64,000 nucleotides of DNA. Origin: Lewinella sp. IMCC34183. Lineage in GTDB: Bacteria > Bacteroidota > Bacteroidia > Chitinophagales > Saprospiraceae. The notes beneath the pieces are model-generated. The model was not told the DNA's origin and ran no database searches. It saw only the letters and a program-made list of their open reading frames with translations. Where the stretch lies: positions 1 through 64,000 of the forward strand of contig NZ_QMEM01000005.1 in the NCBI RefSeq assembly GCF_003390915.1, read 5' to 3'. Both the position numbers and the translations under genes were made by a program. Positions 41,862-51,352 of this stretch are shown here, piece by piece; within the stretch, counting starts at the first letter, position 1, and each line of letters starts with the position of its first letter.

Positions 41862-42380
41862 TCAGTTCCGCAGGGAGCGGAGGATCTCGTCGGTCTTATC
41901 GTACTGGTCGCTGGAGAAAATAATCCCTGCGGCTCCGGCACGGTCGAATATGAAATCGTAGTTGTTCTGGTTGGCGTAGGTCTCTACGGCCTCGTAGATG
42001 GCGTCCTGGATCGGCTTCACCAGCTCCTGCCGGCGCTGGAAGAGGGCTCCCTCGGGGCCGAAGCGCTCGCGCTGCATGTTACGCACCTTTGTTTCGCGAT
42101 CGAGGATCGCTTCTTCCTGGGCGGAGCGCTGGTCGTCGGTCATGAGCACCTGCTCGGCTTGGTACTTGTTGTACAGACCCTTGATGGCGTCGTACTCCTG
42201 GTTGATCTCCTGCTGCCACTTGGCGGCCAGCTGGTCGAGCTGCTCCTGCGCGTCCTGGTATTCGGTGATGCTGCTCAGGATGCGCTCCATATCGATGGAG
42301 GCGATCTTCTGAGCGGACAACTGCGTACCCAGGCCGGCGACGGCGAAGAGGGCGATCATCAAATAGGTGCGAAAACGCAT
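41862..42380 (-). CDS. OmpH/Skp-family periplasmic chaperone (copy 2)
   Basis: A 172-residue paralogue: signal 1-23 (ending GTQLSAQ), IASIDMERILSSITEYQDAQEQL, helical tentacle region, and C-terminal NNYDFIFDRAGAAGIIFSSDQYDKTDEIL. I used the ATG at 42380, which gives a normal signal peptide, not the upstream start at 42416. Separated from copy 1 by 47 bases. A -7 box (TACTTTTG, 42407-42400 minus) lies 19 bases upstream, so this is the first gene of the murI operon. Confidence 0.92.
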   Translation of the reverse strand: MRFRTYLMIALFAVAGLGTQLSAQKIASIDMERILSSITEYQDAQEQLDQLAAKWQQEINQEYDAIKGLYNKYQAEQVLMTDDQRSAQEEAILDRETKVRNMQRERFGPEGALFQRRQELVKPIQDAIYEAVETYANQNNYDFIFDRAGAAGIIFSSDQYDKTDEILRSLRN

Positions 42381-42399
42381 AGCGTCGAATTTTGGATGA

Positions 42400-42407
42400 C
42401 AAAAGTA
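42400..42407 (-). promoter_or_regulatory. Promoter of the ompH-ompH-murI-dinB operon
   Basis: TACTTTTG on the minus strand is an exact TAnnTTTG box, 19 bases before the ATG at 42380. Confidence 0.6.
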
Positions 42408-42570
42408 CAGAGGCACGTGCCGTTCTGCTAAGCAATAGACGTCTGAATACGTGCGAAGTTACCTCGATAAGGAACTTTTAATTCCGCCTCAACTCATTTA
42501 AACATCTGATTAACAAACGTTTGTACCGCCAATTTAGCCGTAATCCAACTACCTGTTTAACGCAATATTA

Positions 42571-42600
42571 ACGGCCCCGCCCCGGTCGGGACGGGGCCGT
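42571..42600 (-). terminator. Terminator of rnr
   Basis: ACGGCCCCG (42571-42579) pairs with CGGGGCCGT (42592-42600); the intervening CCCCGGTCGGGA extends the stem. It lies 25 bases past the rnr stop on the minus strand and is followed by TTAATATT. Confidence 0.75.
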
Positions 42601-42625
42601 CAGGGCACCCGGAGGGGGAATAACG

Positions 42626-44869
42626 CTAACTGCGCACCTTGCGTCGGCTGCCGCGCGACTGCCGCTTGGGCTTCTCGGCGGGTGCGGGCTCGCCGTGCAC
42701 TTTGAGGACGCTGACCAGCGACATATCGATGCGCCGGCGGTCGAGATCGACGTCCTCGATCTTCACGCGGACCTGGTCGCCCATCTTGAGTTTCTTGCCG
42801 GACTTCTTGCCGGTGATGAAGAGCTTACCGGCCGCCATATCGTAGGGCTCGTCCATTTTGTCGAAGGGTACCATGCCCTCTACGAAGTTATCGATCAGCT
42901 CAATGAAGACGCCGAAGTCGGCCAGGCCGTTAATGACGCCATCGAATTCTTCCCCGACGTTGTCCAGCATGAACTCGGTCTGCTTGTACTTGATGCTCTC
43001 GCGCTCGGCGGTGACGGCCTTCCGCTCCTGACTGCTGATGTGCTTGCAGGTCTCTTCGAGCTTTTCGGGATTCGCCTTGAAAAGGCTGCCCTTCTCCAGG
43101 TTCTTCTCCAGCAGGCGGTGTACCAGCACGTCGGCGTAGCGGCGGATGGGCGAGGTGAAGTGGGTATAGTTTTCGAAGCCCAGTCCGTAGTGTCCGATAT
43201 TCTGGGTCGTGTAGACGGCCTTGGACATCGTACGGATGGCGATCGGGGAAAGCATCTTGACCATGGGGTCCTCGTCGGCCTTGGCCAGCAGGTTGTTGTA
43301 GCTCTGGGTTACGGCCTGCGGGGAGCTCAGGTCCATGTCGTAGCCGAGCGCCAGGGCGAACTTGGCCAGTTCGGAAACCTTCTCCATATCCGGCTCGTCG
43401 TGGACCCGGTATACGAAGGGGATGTTTTGCTTCAGGCGCTCCTCCTTCTTTTTGATGAAGGTGGCTACTTCCTTGTTGGCGAGGAGCATGAAGTCCTCGA
43501 TCAGCATATTGGTATCGATGCGGTCCTTGATGTAGACCTCCAGGGGCTTGCCGTCGTCGTCGAGCTTGAAGCGCACTTCATTGGTGTTGAAGTCGATGGA
43601 GCCTTCCTTGAAGCGGCGCTTGCGGAGCTTGTCGGCGATCCGGTCCATGAGGTCCAGTTCGTCGACGAAGTCGCCCTCGCCCGTATCCAGCACTTCCTGG
43701 GCCTCCTCATAGGTAAACCGGCGGTCGGAGTGAATGACGGTACGCCCGAACCAGCGGTCGGTGACCTTGAAACTCTTGGGGTTGAACTTAAAAACCGCGC
43801 TGAAGGTGAGCTTATCCTCGTTCGGACGCAGCGAGCAAAGCTCGTTACTGATCCGCTCGGGCAGCATGGGGCAGACCCGGTCCACCAGGTAAACGCTGGT
43901 GGTGCGGTCGGCGGCCTCCTCGTCGAGGGCGCTGCCGGGCCGGACGTAGTGGCTGACGTCGGCGATGTGCACGCCGATCTCGATCTGCCCGTCTTCCAGG
44001 GTCTGGATGGAGAGGGCGTCGTCGAAGTCCTTGGCCGTGAGCGGATCGATGGTGAAGGTGGTCACCTCGCGCATGTCGCGGCGGATATTGATCTCCTGGG
44101 GCGTGATCTCGCCGGGCAGGGCCTCGCTCTCGGCGAGTACCGCATCGGGGAAGGTGATCTGGAAGCCGTTGTTGATCAGAATGGACTGCATCTCGATGTT
44201 GCTCGAGCCGGGCTCCCCGAGTACGGCGGTGATCTGGCCGCTGATCTGTCCGTAGCGGTTCTCTTCCCAGTCGACGATCTGTACGACGACCTTTTCGCCG
44301 TTATTCGCGCCGATGAGTTCCGACCGGTGTACGGCCACGCTCAGGGTTTTGCCGCCCGGGCCGTCGACGACGACTTCGGCGTATTTCTCGTGGATCTTCA
44401 GGGTGCCGACGAAGTGAGTCACGCTGCGTTCGAGTACCTCGGCCACTTCGCCCTCGGGCTTGCGGCGGCCGCCGGGGGTCCAGTAACGTACCTTGACCTT
44501 GTCGCCGTCCTGGGCGTTACCGAGCCGGTTGGAGGAAACGTATATGTCGTTGGCCTCGCCGTCCATAATAATGTAGGCGGCGCCGCTGCGCGTCATATCG
44601 ACACGGCCCTCGGCGTAGCTGGTGGACCGCTTCTCGCCGCCGCTGCGGTTGAACTGGTAGCGGTGACCGTCGGTTACTTTGGCTTTCCCGCCGCTGACGA
44701 GCTTATCCAGGGCCGCCTGGATGCTTTCGCTGCTGTTCTTGATCTTAAGTTTACGCTGTAGTTGCTTGGGGTTGAGCTGCTTTCGGGCATTAGCCTTTAG
44801 CTCCTGGTAAATGGCGCGCTCCAAATCGCGCGACTTGAGCTTACCGCTCTTCGATTTATTCTTTGGCAT
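42626..44869 (-). CDS. rnr: Ribonuclease R
   Basis: A 747-residue RNase II-family exonuclease. The N-terminal basic segment (MPKNKSKSGKLKSRDLE) precedes winged-helix and cold-shock domains. The RNB core has the metal aspartates in TAKDFDDALS, the VCPMLPERISNELCSLRPN block and an HFTSPIRRYADVLVH motif. An S1 domain (FDGVINGLADFGVFIEL) and a basic tail (RQSRGSRRKVRS) end the protein. The ATG at 44869 starts the family sequence; upstream frame to 45199 does not look coding. It degrades structured RNA 3'-5'. Confidence 0.95.
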   Translation of the reverse strand: MPKNKSKSGKLKSRDLERAIYQELKANARKQLNPKQLQRKLKIKNSSESIQAALDKLVSGGKAKVTDGHRYQFNRSGGEKRSTSYAEGRVDMTRSGAAYIIMDGEANDIYVSSNRLGNAQDGDKVKVRYWTPGGRRKPEGEVAEVLERSVTHFVGTLKIHEKYAEVVVDGPGGKTLSVAVHRSELIGANNGEKVVVQIVDWEENRYGQISGQITAVLGEPGSSNIEMQSILINNGFQITFPDAVLAESEALPGEITPQEINIRRDMREVTTFTIDPLTAKDFDDALSIQTLEDGQIEIGVHIADVSHYVRPGSALDEEAADRTTSVYLVDRVCPMLPERISNELCSLRPNEDKLTFSAVFKFNPKSFKVTDRWFGRTVIHSDRRFTYEEAQEVLDTGEGDFVDELDLMDRIADKLRKRRFKEGSIDFNTNEVRFKLDDDGKPLEVYIKDRIDTNMLIEDFMLLANKEVATFIKKKEERLKQNIPFVYRVHDEPDMEKVSELAKFALALGYDMDLSSPQAVTQSYNNLLAKADEDPMVKMLSPIAIRTMSKAVYTTQNIGHYGLGFENYTHFTSPIRRYADVLVHRLLEKNLEKGSLFKANPEKLEETCKHISSQERKAVTAERESIKYKQTEFMLDNVGEEFDGVINGLADFGVFIELIDNFVEGMVPFDKMDEPYDMAAGKLFITGKKSGKKLKMGDQVRVKIEDVDLDRRRIDMSLVSVLKVHGEPAPAEKPKRQSRGSRRKVRS

Positions 44870-45050
44870 TCTTGGGATACATGCGATCGCCCCCGTTGGA
44901 CGATCGGTGCGCGGAAGTGGCGCAACGGATACATTGGTATGGGTATTCACTTCGGGAACACTCAATTTGCGCATTAGTTTGTTTGCCCCCGGGCCGCGCG
45001 GCTGAACACCGGGACCCCCGCAAGCGGTTAGGTGGATAAAGTAGTTATCC

Positions 45051-45845
45051 GTGAAAATTATACCCAACTGCACCCTGCTGCTGCTTCTGGCCATATCGCT
45101 GCTGGCTACGTCCTGTACGAAAGACGGTGACCTCAACGTGTTTTCCGTAGAACAGGAACTGGAACTCGGCCGGCAGACCGACGCCGAAATCCGCAGCATG
45201 CCCGGTGAGTATCCGATCCTGGAACGGTCGGCCTACCCCCAGGCTTACGCCTACCTGCAAGGTATGGTCGACGAAATCGTACGGGAGGGCCAGGTGAGTT
45301 ACGCGGACGAATTTCCGTATACGGTGACGCTCATCGATTCCGACGTGGAGAATGCCTTTGCTACCCCGGGGGGCTTCATCTACGTGTATACGGGGCTCGT
45401 AGCCACACTGGAAACCGGAGACGAGCTGGCCGGCGTACTGGGCCACGAGATCGCCCACGCCGCCCGGCGGCACGCCACTAACCAGCTGACCAAACAGTAC
45501 GGTTTCTCCACCCTGGTCAGCCTGGTTACCGGCAGCAGCGACCCGGGCTTGCTGGGGCGGGTCGCCGGCTCCCTGCTTAGCCTGCAGTTTACCCGCAGCG
45601 ACGAGAAAGAGGCCGACGACTATTCCGTGGACTACCTCTGCCAGACGAATTACGCCGCCAACGGGGCCGCCGGCTTTTTCGAGCAGATCCAGGACCAACC
45701 CTCTCCCCCCGCCTTCCTGAGCTCTCACCCCAGCCCCGCCAACCGCGTCGAGGACATCAATGCCCGCGCCGACGACAAAAACTGCAGCACCCTAACCAGC
45801 GACCGCGTGGACTTTCAGGCCTTCCAGGCCCGGGTAACGAACTAA
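45051..45845 (+). CDS. M48-family metalloprotease lipoprotein
   Basis: A 264-residue lipoprotein (signal to Cys22 in LLATSC; GTG start at 45051). The zinc motif HEIAH is at about 133-137 with the third ligand Glu in RSDEKEADDYSVDYL. NAFATPGGFIYVYTGLV is the conserved preceding block. It is a compact BepA/LoiP-like periplasmic peptidase implicated in envelope protein quality control. Its neighbours on the minus strand are rnr, so it has its own promoter. Confidence 0.92.
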   Translation: MKIIPNCTLLLLLAISLLATSCTKDGDLNVFSVEQELELGRQTDAEIRSMPGEYPILERSAYPQAYAYLQGMVDEIVREGQVSYADEFPYTVTLIDSDVENAFATPGGFIYVYTGLVATLETGDELAGVLGHEIAHAARRHATNQLTKQYGFSTLVSLVTGSSDPGLLGRVAGSLLSLQFTRSDEKEADDYSVDYLCQTNYAANGAAGFFEQIQDQPSPPAFLSSHPSPANRVEDINARADDKNCSTLTSDRVDFQAFQARVTN

Positions 45846-45868
45846 CGTCCCGCACCGCCGCCCTACCC

Positions 45869-45876
45869 TACCTTTG
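45869..45876 (+). promoter_or_regulatory. -7 box directly at a start codon (leaderless mRNA candidate)
   Basis: Exact TACCTTTG at 45869-45876, only 5 bases before the ATG at 45882. If functional, transcription begins at or next to the start codon. Confidence 0.55.
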
Positions 45877-45881
45877 CGGCC

Positions 45882-47144
45882 ATGTCTTCGACCCCCATCG
45901 TTATCGTAGGTGCCGGCCCCGCCGGTGCCGCTACCGCCTTGCGCCTGTCGTACCTCGGTATCCCCAGCGTCCTGCTGGACAAGTCAGGTTTTCCCCGCGA
46001 TAAAGTGTGCGGTGACGCCATCTCGGGCAAGGTCCCTACCCTGCTCAACCGCCTCGATCCGGCCATTATGGACCGCTTCCGGCAGCGATTCTCGCCGGCC
46101 GACGTATGGGGCATCCGCTTTTACCCCCCGAGCCGGAAGCTGATCGAGCTGCCTTTTAAGATCGGGTACGAACGTGTTCCCGACGCGGCTCCCGGCTACG
46201 TCAGCAAACGAATCGACTTCGATCACTTCCTCATTCAGGAAGTGCAGCGACGCGATGATATCGACCTCCACCTCCACGCCGACATCGTGGCCACGGAGCG
46301 CACCGGGGAAGGGTACGTCGTACGGGCCAGGGACGGCCGCGAATGGCAGTGCCGCCTGCTCATCGACGGCAGCGGCGCCCACAGCCGCTTCAGCCGACAC
46401 GAGGCCGGCCTGGAAACCGACCGCCGACACCACGCCGCCGCGGTACGCGCGTACTACCGCGGGGTGACGGGCTTCCACCCCGACAACTTCATCGAGCTGC
46501 ACTTTCTGGACGCCTACAACCCCGGCTACTTCTGGATCTTTCCCCTGCCGAACGGCGAGGCGAACGTAGGCCTGGGTATGCGCTCCGACATCGTCAAGGC
46601 GCGGGGCCTGAACCTGCGCCGCGAACTGGACGCGATCGTCGCCTCCGAACAGTTTCGCGATCGCTTCCGCGACGCCGAGCAGATCGACCCTACGGTCGGC
46701 TATGGCCTGCCGCTGGGTTCCCGCGACCGCACCCTCTCGGGCGACCACTACCTGCTCACCGGCGACGCCGGCCACCTCATCGACCCGCTCACCGGCGAGG
46801 GCATCGGCAACGCGGTGTACTCCGGCTTCATCGCCGCCGAGCTGGCGCAGCGGTGCCTGCAGGAAAATCGCTTCGATGCGGAATTTCTTTCCGCCTACGA
46901 CATCCGGATCGACCGCGTACTACGTACTGAACTACGACTGAGTTACCGGTTGCAGCAGATCATGCAGCGAAAGTGGATAACAAATTTGCTTACCGGCATC
47001 ATTGCAGCCAACCCTAAGCTCGTCGAACTACTCTGTAGAATGTACACCGACTTCGAGCTGCGCAAGCAGTTGGTCAAACCGACCTTCTGGTGGAAGCTGT
47101 TCCGCACTAAACGCGGCAAACTCCCCGCCGTAGCCGAAAAGTGA
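45882..47144 (+). CDS. Geranylgeranyl-reductase-family flavoprotein
   Basis: A 420-residue FAD-dependent oxidoreductase. The dinucleotide motif is VGAGPAGAATALRLSYLG (8-24), followed by GDAISGKVPTLL and the second FAD motif GDAGHLIDPLTGEGIGNAV (about 295-313). Features match the geranylgeranyl/polyprenyl reductase and related hydroxylase group, often linked to saturation of isoprenoid chains in quinones or lipids. The sequence RQRFSPADVWGIRFYPPSRK gives the substrate-domain strand. Substrate unknown; possibly connected with the menaquinone chain made by the synthase at 19 kb. Confidence 0.85.
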   Translation: MSSTPIVIVGAGPAGAATALRLSYLGIPSVLLDKSGFPRDKVCGDAISGKVPTLLNRLDPAIMDRFRQRFSPADVWGIRFYPPSRKLIELPFKIGYERVPDAAPGYVSKRIDFDHFLIQEVQRRDDIDLHLHADIVATERTGEGYVVRARDGREWQCRLLIDGSGAHSRFSRHEAGLETDRRHHAAAVRAYYRGVTGFHPDNFIELHFLDAYNPGYFWIFPLPNGEANVGLGMRSDIVKARGLNLRRELDAIVASEQFRDRFRDAEQIDPTVGYGLPLGSRDRTLSGDHYLLTGDAGHLIDPLTGEGIGNAVYSGFIAAELAQRCLQENRFDAEFLSAYDIRIDRVLRTELRLSYRLQQIMQRKWITNLLTGIIAANPKLVELLCRMYTDFELRKQLVKPTFWWKLFRTKRGKLPAVAEK

Positions 47145-47256
47145 CGAAAGTGTTAAAGGGAAAAAAATTCCCAACCCCGATGTAACATTTCGCTCCGTCC
47201 GGTGGTTAAGTGAGCAGTTGATTAAGTTTCATATATACTAGTGAGTGTAAAGTGAG

Positions 47257-47294
47257 CCTCCGACCCTATTTTAGGGATTGGGGGTTCTTTTTTT
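47257..47294 (+). terminator. Rho-independent terminator
   Basis: CCTCCGACCCTA at 47257-47268 pairs with the TAGGGATTGGGGG stretch at 47272-47284, with one bulge. It is followed by TTCTTTTTTT. It lies 110 bases after the flavoprotein stop. Confidence 0.75.
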
Positions 47295-47345
47295 ATGCCA
47301 TGTCGTCAACGACCGCGGCCCCCCACAGCCTTCCTTTTCCTGCTT

Positions 47346-49319
47346 TTAGTCCACTAACCGCCAGCTGGCCCCGATCCGCAAGGCCGCGTCGGGGTAGGGA
47401 TGTTCGGCCGTCAGGTACAGCAGACGATCGCTGATCAGTGTCTGGGCCTGTATGTATTTGACGAAGAACCGGAATTTGGTCACCCGCAGGCTGAAGAACG
47501 GATCGGCCTGGGCGTAGAACGTGGTGCGTTGCCGTTCCTGCAACTGGAATTGCTGAAGCAGGGGGTTGTAGTACCGCGGCTGAAAGCCGCTCACCAGCCG
47601 CACGTCAACGCCCAGGTTCACGTTCAGTACGCCGAACCACTTGCCCGCGTAGTAGAAACTGTGCTCACCGTAGAACTGCGGCAGGCGAAAGATCTCATCG
47701 GCCTGCTGTAGCAGCACCCGGTTGTCCAGGCGGTACGCCCCGAAGCTAAAGTTACGCTCGGCGGTAAGCTGCAGGATGCTATGCGGTCCGTCGCTCTGCT
47801 GCGGCAGGCCTTCCGTATCGAAGTATACGTAATTCGACAGCAGGCTATAGGCCAGTCCTGCCCGCACCCGGACGAAGGGCAGCGTGTAGGCGCCCTCCAG
47901 CCGCAGCTCGAGGGTTTTCCCGAAGTCCCGGTCGTAAAGCGGGCTTCCGTTCAAGAGGTACGTACGCTGCACCAGGTCGGGAGCGTACAGCTGGTTGACG
48001 GCCCCTACTTCCAGCTTGCCAGCCCGGCCGAGGTCGAGTTCCCCGGCGGCCGCGATCCGGTAATCGCCGATCTGCCCGATCAGGTTGAACTGTCCGTCCA
48101 CCTGCAGCTGCAGGCGGTCGCTGGGGCGTACGCCCAGACTGGCGTTGGCCAGCAGGAAACTCAGGGTACTGTCGCCGCGGTCCCCTCCCAGGCGGTGCAG
48201 CTGGTGAGTGAGGCCAAGTTCGAGCAGATCGCGCTGTACGGTTTCCTGGCTGGCGGAGCGGGTTCTCCGGAAGGTGGAGAAGCCGACCTCGTTGCTGATC
48301 AGCTGGTGGGTGATGAGGTTGCGCAGGCCGCGAACGTCCCGGTCGAGCAGGGGGTAGTTGTTGTAGAAGCTGCTGTCGGCGGGCGCGCGCAGGTTGCTCA
48401 GCCGGTAGGATTGCCGGTCGACCTTCAGCTGGTGCTTCAGCGTGAAGGCCCGCCGTTCCCGGCCGGTCAGGGTGTCCGTGGACGCCCCGAACTGCAGGTA
48501 CTGGGTCACCGCTATCTCCCGGTAGGCATGGCGGCCGAAGGTGGTAGCGAGGTAGGGGGTGAGCAGGCCCAGGTTATTGATCTCGTCCGTACCGTTCGTC
48601 TCGCCGAAGCTGGCAATACCACCATTCTGTTCTTGCTCGAAGGTATTGGCGGCGTAGCTGAAGTATCCGCTGTAACGGCTCCCGGGCGGGCGCACGGCCA
48701 GGCCCACGGCTACCGAACTGTTGCGCACGCGGCTGCCGGGGAAGTTATCCTGGTTGCCGGTCTGGAAGATCCGCTGGTAGTTCAGCAGCAGGTTGACCCC
48801 GTCGGCGAAGTTGCGGCTGAAGCGGGCGGTCAGCATGCCGTCGTTCTGCTCGCTGCCGCGCAGGTACTGGAGGTAGGTAAACGGCCGCTGCAGACGGTAG
48901 AAGTCGAGGTTGTCGCTATCCACCTTGTACAGGTCGTACTGCCGCAGCCCCACCTCCAGCCCACGCCGGTATACGGGCGCGTACCGCAGTGGGTAGGCCG
49001 GCGTACCGTTTGTGCCGAGCGTACCGTAGTCGTAGGGTACCACGCGGTCGGGCTCGTAGCGCTGGAAGCCGTTGAGCAGGCTGTCGTCGAAGCGCCGTTC
49101 CACGTTGGGGTTTTCCACCCGGTACAGGAATATACCGAAGGTATCGGGGGCGATGACGCGCTGGTCCTGCGGCCGGCCGCGACGGGCGCTCGCGGCGTCG
49201 TAGTCGGGGTCGTCGGGGCTCAGCTCCCCGGTGTCGGTCGGATCGAGGACCTGGGCCGGGAGGCAGGTGCAGAGCAACAGCCCGAATAGCAGCAGTGTAT
49301 GGCTCAGGTTCCTGTTCAT
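47346..49319 (-). CDS. Putative porin (outer-membrane beta-barrel)
   Basis: A 657-residue outer-membrane protein with a signal peptide (MNRNLSHTLLLFGLLLCTCLPAQ). It matches the Bacteroidota 'putative porin' family: YRVENPNVERRFDDSLLNGFQRY near the N-terminus, SEQNDGMLTARFSRNFADGVNLLLNYQRIFQTG, and many amphipathic strands ending with a short aromatic strand (IGASWRLVD). The ATG at 49319 begins the signal; an ATG at 49331 is possible. Substrate specificity unknown. It is read just after fabI, 42 bases apart. Confidence 0.82.
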   Translation of the reverse strand: MNRNLSHTLLLFGLLLCTCLPAQVLDPTDTGELSPDDPDYDAASARRGRPQDQRVIAPDTFGIFLYRVENPNVERRFDDSLLNGFQRYEPDRVVPYDYGTLGTNGTPAYPLRYAPVYRRGLEVGLRQYDLYKVDSDNLDFYRLQRPFTYLQYLRGSEQNDGMLTARFSRNFADGVNLLLNYQRIFQTGNQDNFPGSRVRNSSVAVGLAVRPPGSRYSGYFSYAANTFEQEQNGGIASFGETNGTDEINNLGLLTPYLATTFGRHAYREIAVTQYLQFGASTDTLTGRERRAFTLKHQLKVDRQSYRLSNLRAPADSSFYNNYPLLDRDVRGLRNLITHQLISNEVGFSTFRRTRSASQETVQRDLLELGLTHQLHRLGGDRGDSTLSFLLANASLGVRPSDRLQLQVDGQFNLIGQIGDYRIAAAGELDLGRAGKLEVGAVNQLYAPDLVQRTYLLNGSPLYDRDFGKTLELRLEGAYTLPFVRVRAGLAYSLLSNYVYFDTEGLPQQSDGPHSILQLTAERNFSFGAYRLDNRVLLQQADEIFRLPQFYGEHSFYYAGKWFGVLNVNLGVDVRLVSGFQPRYYNPLLQQFQLQERQRTTFYAQADPFFSLRVTKFRFFVKYIQAQTLISDRLLYLTAEHPYPDAALRIGASWRLVD

Positions 49320-49361
49320 CGTCCTTATCAACGCGGCACCGGCACGAATCGCGCCCGCCCC

Positions 49362-50165
49362 CTAGTGCTCAAGTGCCTTGGGGTTCATTCCCATGTTGCT
49401 GAAGCCGCCGTCGTGGTACAGGTTCTGCATCGTTACGTAGCGGGTGTAGTCGCTGAAGAGGGTGGCGCAGTACTCACCGCAGCTGCGGGCGGTTGCGTTG
49501 CCGAGGGGCGACATCTTGTCGGCGTAGCCGAAAAATTCGTCGAAGCCTTTCACGCCCTTGCCGGCGGTCGTCATCGTGGGCGACTGGCTGATGGTGTTTA
49601 CGCGTACGTGGTTCTTTTCCCCGAAGTGGTAACCGAAACTGCGGGCGAAGCTTTCCAGCAGCGCCTTCGACTCGGCCATTTCACTGTAGTCGGGGAAGGT
49701 GCGCTGCGCGGCGATGTAGGTCAGTCCCAGGATGCTGCCCCAGTCGGCCATGTGGTCTCCATTGTAGAGTACCTGGCACATCTTGTGAAAGCTGATGGCG
49801 CTGATGTCAAAGGTCTTCAGCATCCAGTCATGCTTGAGGTCCGTGTAGCTTTTTCCCTTGCGTACGTTGAGCGACATACCGATGGCGTGGAGTACGAAGT
49901 CGAGCTTGCCCCCCAGGATCTCTTCCGACTTGGTGAAGAGATTTTGCAGGTCCTCCAGGCTGGTAGCGTCCGCCGGGATGATCTCGGCTCCCAGGCGCTC
50001 CCCCAACTCATTGAGGCTGCCGAAGCGCAGGGCCACGGGCGCGTTGGTCAGGGTGAATTTCGCGCCCATTTCGGCGCAAACCTCGGCGACCTGCCAGGCG
50101 ATGCTTTGATTGTCCAGGGCTCCGAAGATGACGCCGCGCTTGCCGGCGAGTAATTGGCTGCTCAT
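49362..50165 (-). CDS. fabI: Enoyl-[acyl-carrier-protein] reductase (NADH)
   Basis: A 267-residue short-chain-dehydrogenase-like FabI, completing each elongation cycle of fatty acid synthesis. The motif GALDNQSIAWQVA matches the atypical glycine motif of FabI, AIGMSLNVRKGKS carries the catalytic Tyr region, and DYSEMAESKALLESFAR contains the active-site Tyr-x6-Lys. The start is ATG at 50165 (MSSQLLAGKRG). A -7 box TACCTTTG lies 23 bases upstream. Confidence 0.94.
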   Translation of the reverse strand: MSSQLLAGKRGVIFGALDNQSIAWQVAEVCAEMGAKFTLTNAPVALRFGSLNELGERLGAEIIPADATSLEDLQNLFTKSEEILGGKLDFVLHAIGMSLNVRKGKSYTDLKHDWMLKTFDISAISFHKMCQVLYNGDHMADWGSILGLTYIAAQRTFPDYSEMAESKALLESFARSFGYHFGEKNHVRVNTISQSPTMTTAGKGVKGFDEFFGYADKMSPLGNATARSCGEYCATLFSDYTRYVTMQNLYHDGGFSNMGMNPKALEH

Positions 50166-50188
50166 GTAGGGGATATTTTTGTGAGCGC

Positions 50189-50196
50189 CAAAGGTA
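50189..50196 (-). promoter_or_regulatory. Promoter of fabI
   Basis: On the minus strand TACCTTTG at 50196-50189, 23 bases before the ATG at 50165. Confidence 0.55.
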
Positions 50197-50200
50197 AGCG

Positions 50201-51286
50201 TTAAGCCTTTGTACTCCCGTCCAGCCGTTCGCGCACCTTGCGGACCACCAGGGGCAGGTTGTCGGATTCGACGATCCGGCTGTGTACGACCACGGGCGTG
50301 GTGAACCGCGGCGTCCCCCGTTTGCTGAGGATCTGTACGCGCATGTCGTAGAGGTTGGCCGTCCGCACGATGTCGAAGCGGTACCGTTGCCCCTCGTTGT
50401 CGTAGGTGAGCACGAAGTAGAACTCCAGGGGCAGCGGCCGGCCGATCAGGAGGAGCTGGGGGGCGTCGAGCATCACGTTCTCGCCCTGTTGTACGGGCCG
50501 GAAGCGGCCGGTAAAGGACGGGTACTCGCGGAATTGCGACCGTACGCCCACGGTGGCCAGCGCCAGGCGGGCCTCGTTCAGGTACTGCCGGTTGATGACT
50601 AGGGGGTCGGCGGGGGCGGGATCGGGCGCTTCTGGATGGACACGCCATTCGCCGCTGGCGATATCGCGGTACTCCATCGGCCCGAGCCGCAGCTTATAGT
50701 CGAAAGCGGGGAAGGTGGGCGAGTAGTAGCCCGGGTAATAGTAGGTGAAGTCGCGCTCCAGCCCCAGTTCTACCTCCAGCAGCATGGTGTAAAGTCCAAG
50801 GCTGGCGCTGGCGTAGGCCGGGTCGTAAATACCGGCCTTGGTGTACATCACGCGGCGGCCGACGTCGAAGTAACTAAAGGCCACCAGGCGCTCCCCCTCG
50901 TACACCCGCAGCAGGTGGGTACCCAGCACCTGTTGCCCGTCTTCGTTGTATACGTTATACTCCAGGTCTTCCCGCGTCTTGTCCGGATGCTCGCGCATGT
51001 AAAGCCGGTTGACGTGCAGGAGCTCCTCGTCCGGAGTGCCGGCACGCTCGTGGGTGACGCGGAACCGCCGGCCGTTCCGGCGCAGGAGCTTGCGGTGGCG
51101 CCGCTTGAAGGTGAAGTCGGTCAGCGGCAACCGGATCTGCAGGCAGCCGTGGAGCTCGTCGTCGTCGGTACGCAGGTAGTCGGACGTATAGATGGACTGG
51201 CCCGTGGGCCGCCACCCCCGTTCCAGAAAGGCGTCGAGGTTCTCCGGCTCAAGGAACTGCTGAGGATGGATAATGTGGGTGGCCAA
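50201..51286 (-). CDS. Arginyl/leucyl-tRNA-protein transferase-like protein
   Basis: A 361-residue protein related to the arginyl-tRNA:protein transferase (ATE/Bpt) and GNAT folds. The Cys-rich N-terminal region of canonical ATE is missing. RRHRKLLRRNGRRFRVT, a family-like basic block, and DVGRRVMYTKAGIYDPAYASASLGLYTMLLEVELGLERDFTYYYPGYY, the highly conserved C-terminal core, are clear. Starts with TTG at 51286; a -7 box TACCTTTG is 18 bases upstream. It may attach an amino acid to protein N-termini, but without the N-domain activity is uncertain. Confidence 0.75.
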   Translation of the reverse strand: MATHIIHPQQFLEPENLDAFLERGWRPTGQSIYTSDYLRTDDDELHGCLQIRLPLTDFTFKRRHRKLLRRNGRRFRVTHERAGTPDEELLHVNRLYMREHPDKTREDLEYNVYNEDGQQVLGTHLLRVYEGERLVAFSYFDVGRRVMYTKAGIYDPAYASASLGLYTMLLEVELGLERDFTYYYPGYYSPTFPAFDYKLRLGPMEYRDIASGEWRVHPEAPDPAPADPLVINRQYLNEARLALATVGVRSQFREYPSFTGRFRPVQQGENVMLDAPQLLLIGRPLPLEFYFVLTYDNEGQRYRFDIVRTANLYDMRVQILSKRGTPRFTTPVVVHSRIVESDNLPLVVRKVRERLDGSTKA

Positions 51287-51304
51287 AGGGCGGGGGTATT
51301 ACGG

Positions 51305-51312
51305 CAAAGGTA
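51305..51312 (-). promoter_or_regulatory. Promoter of the ATE-like gene
   Basis: Minus-strand TACCTTTG at 51312-51305, 18 bases before the TTG start at 51286. It sits between the ATE-like gene and the upstream end of the nitrate operon. Confidence 0.5.
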
Positions 51313-51352
51313 CCGGGGTGGCAAGGTAACCGCCGCTGCCGGGTACATTGTT

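Noticed and set aside
42695-44761. Plus-strand 688-codon frame opposite rnr
   Set aside because: Shadow of the RNase R gene for the same reason.
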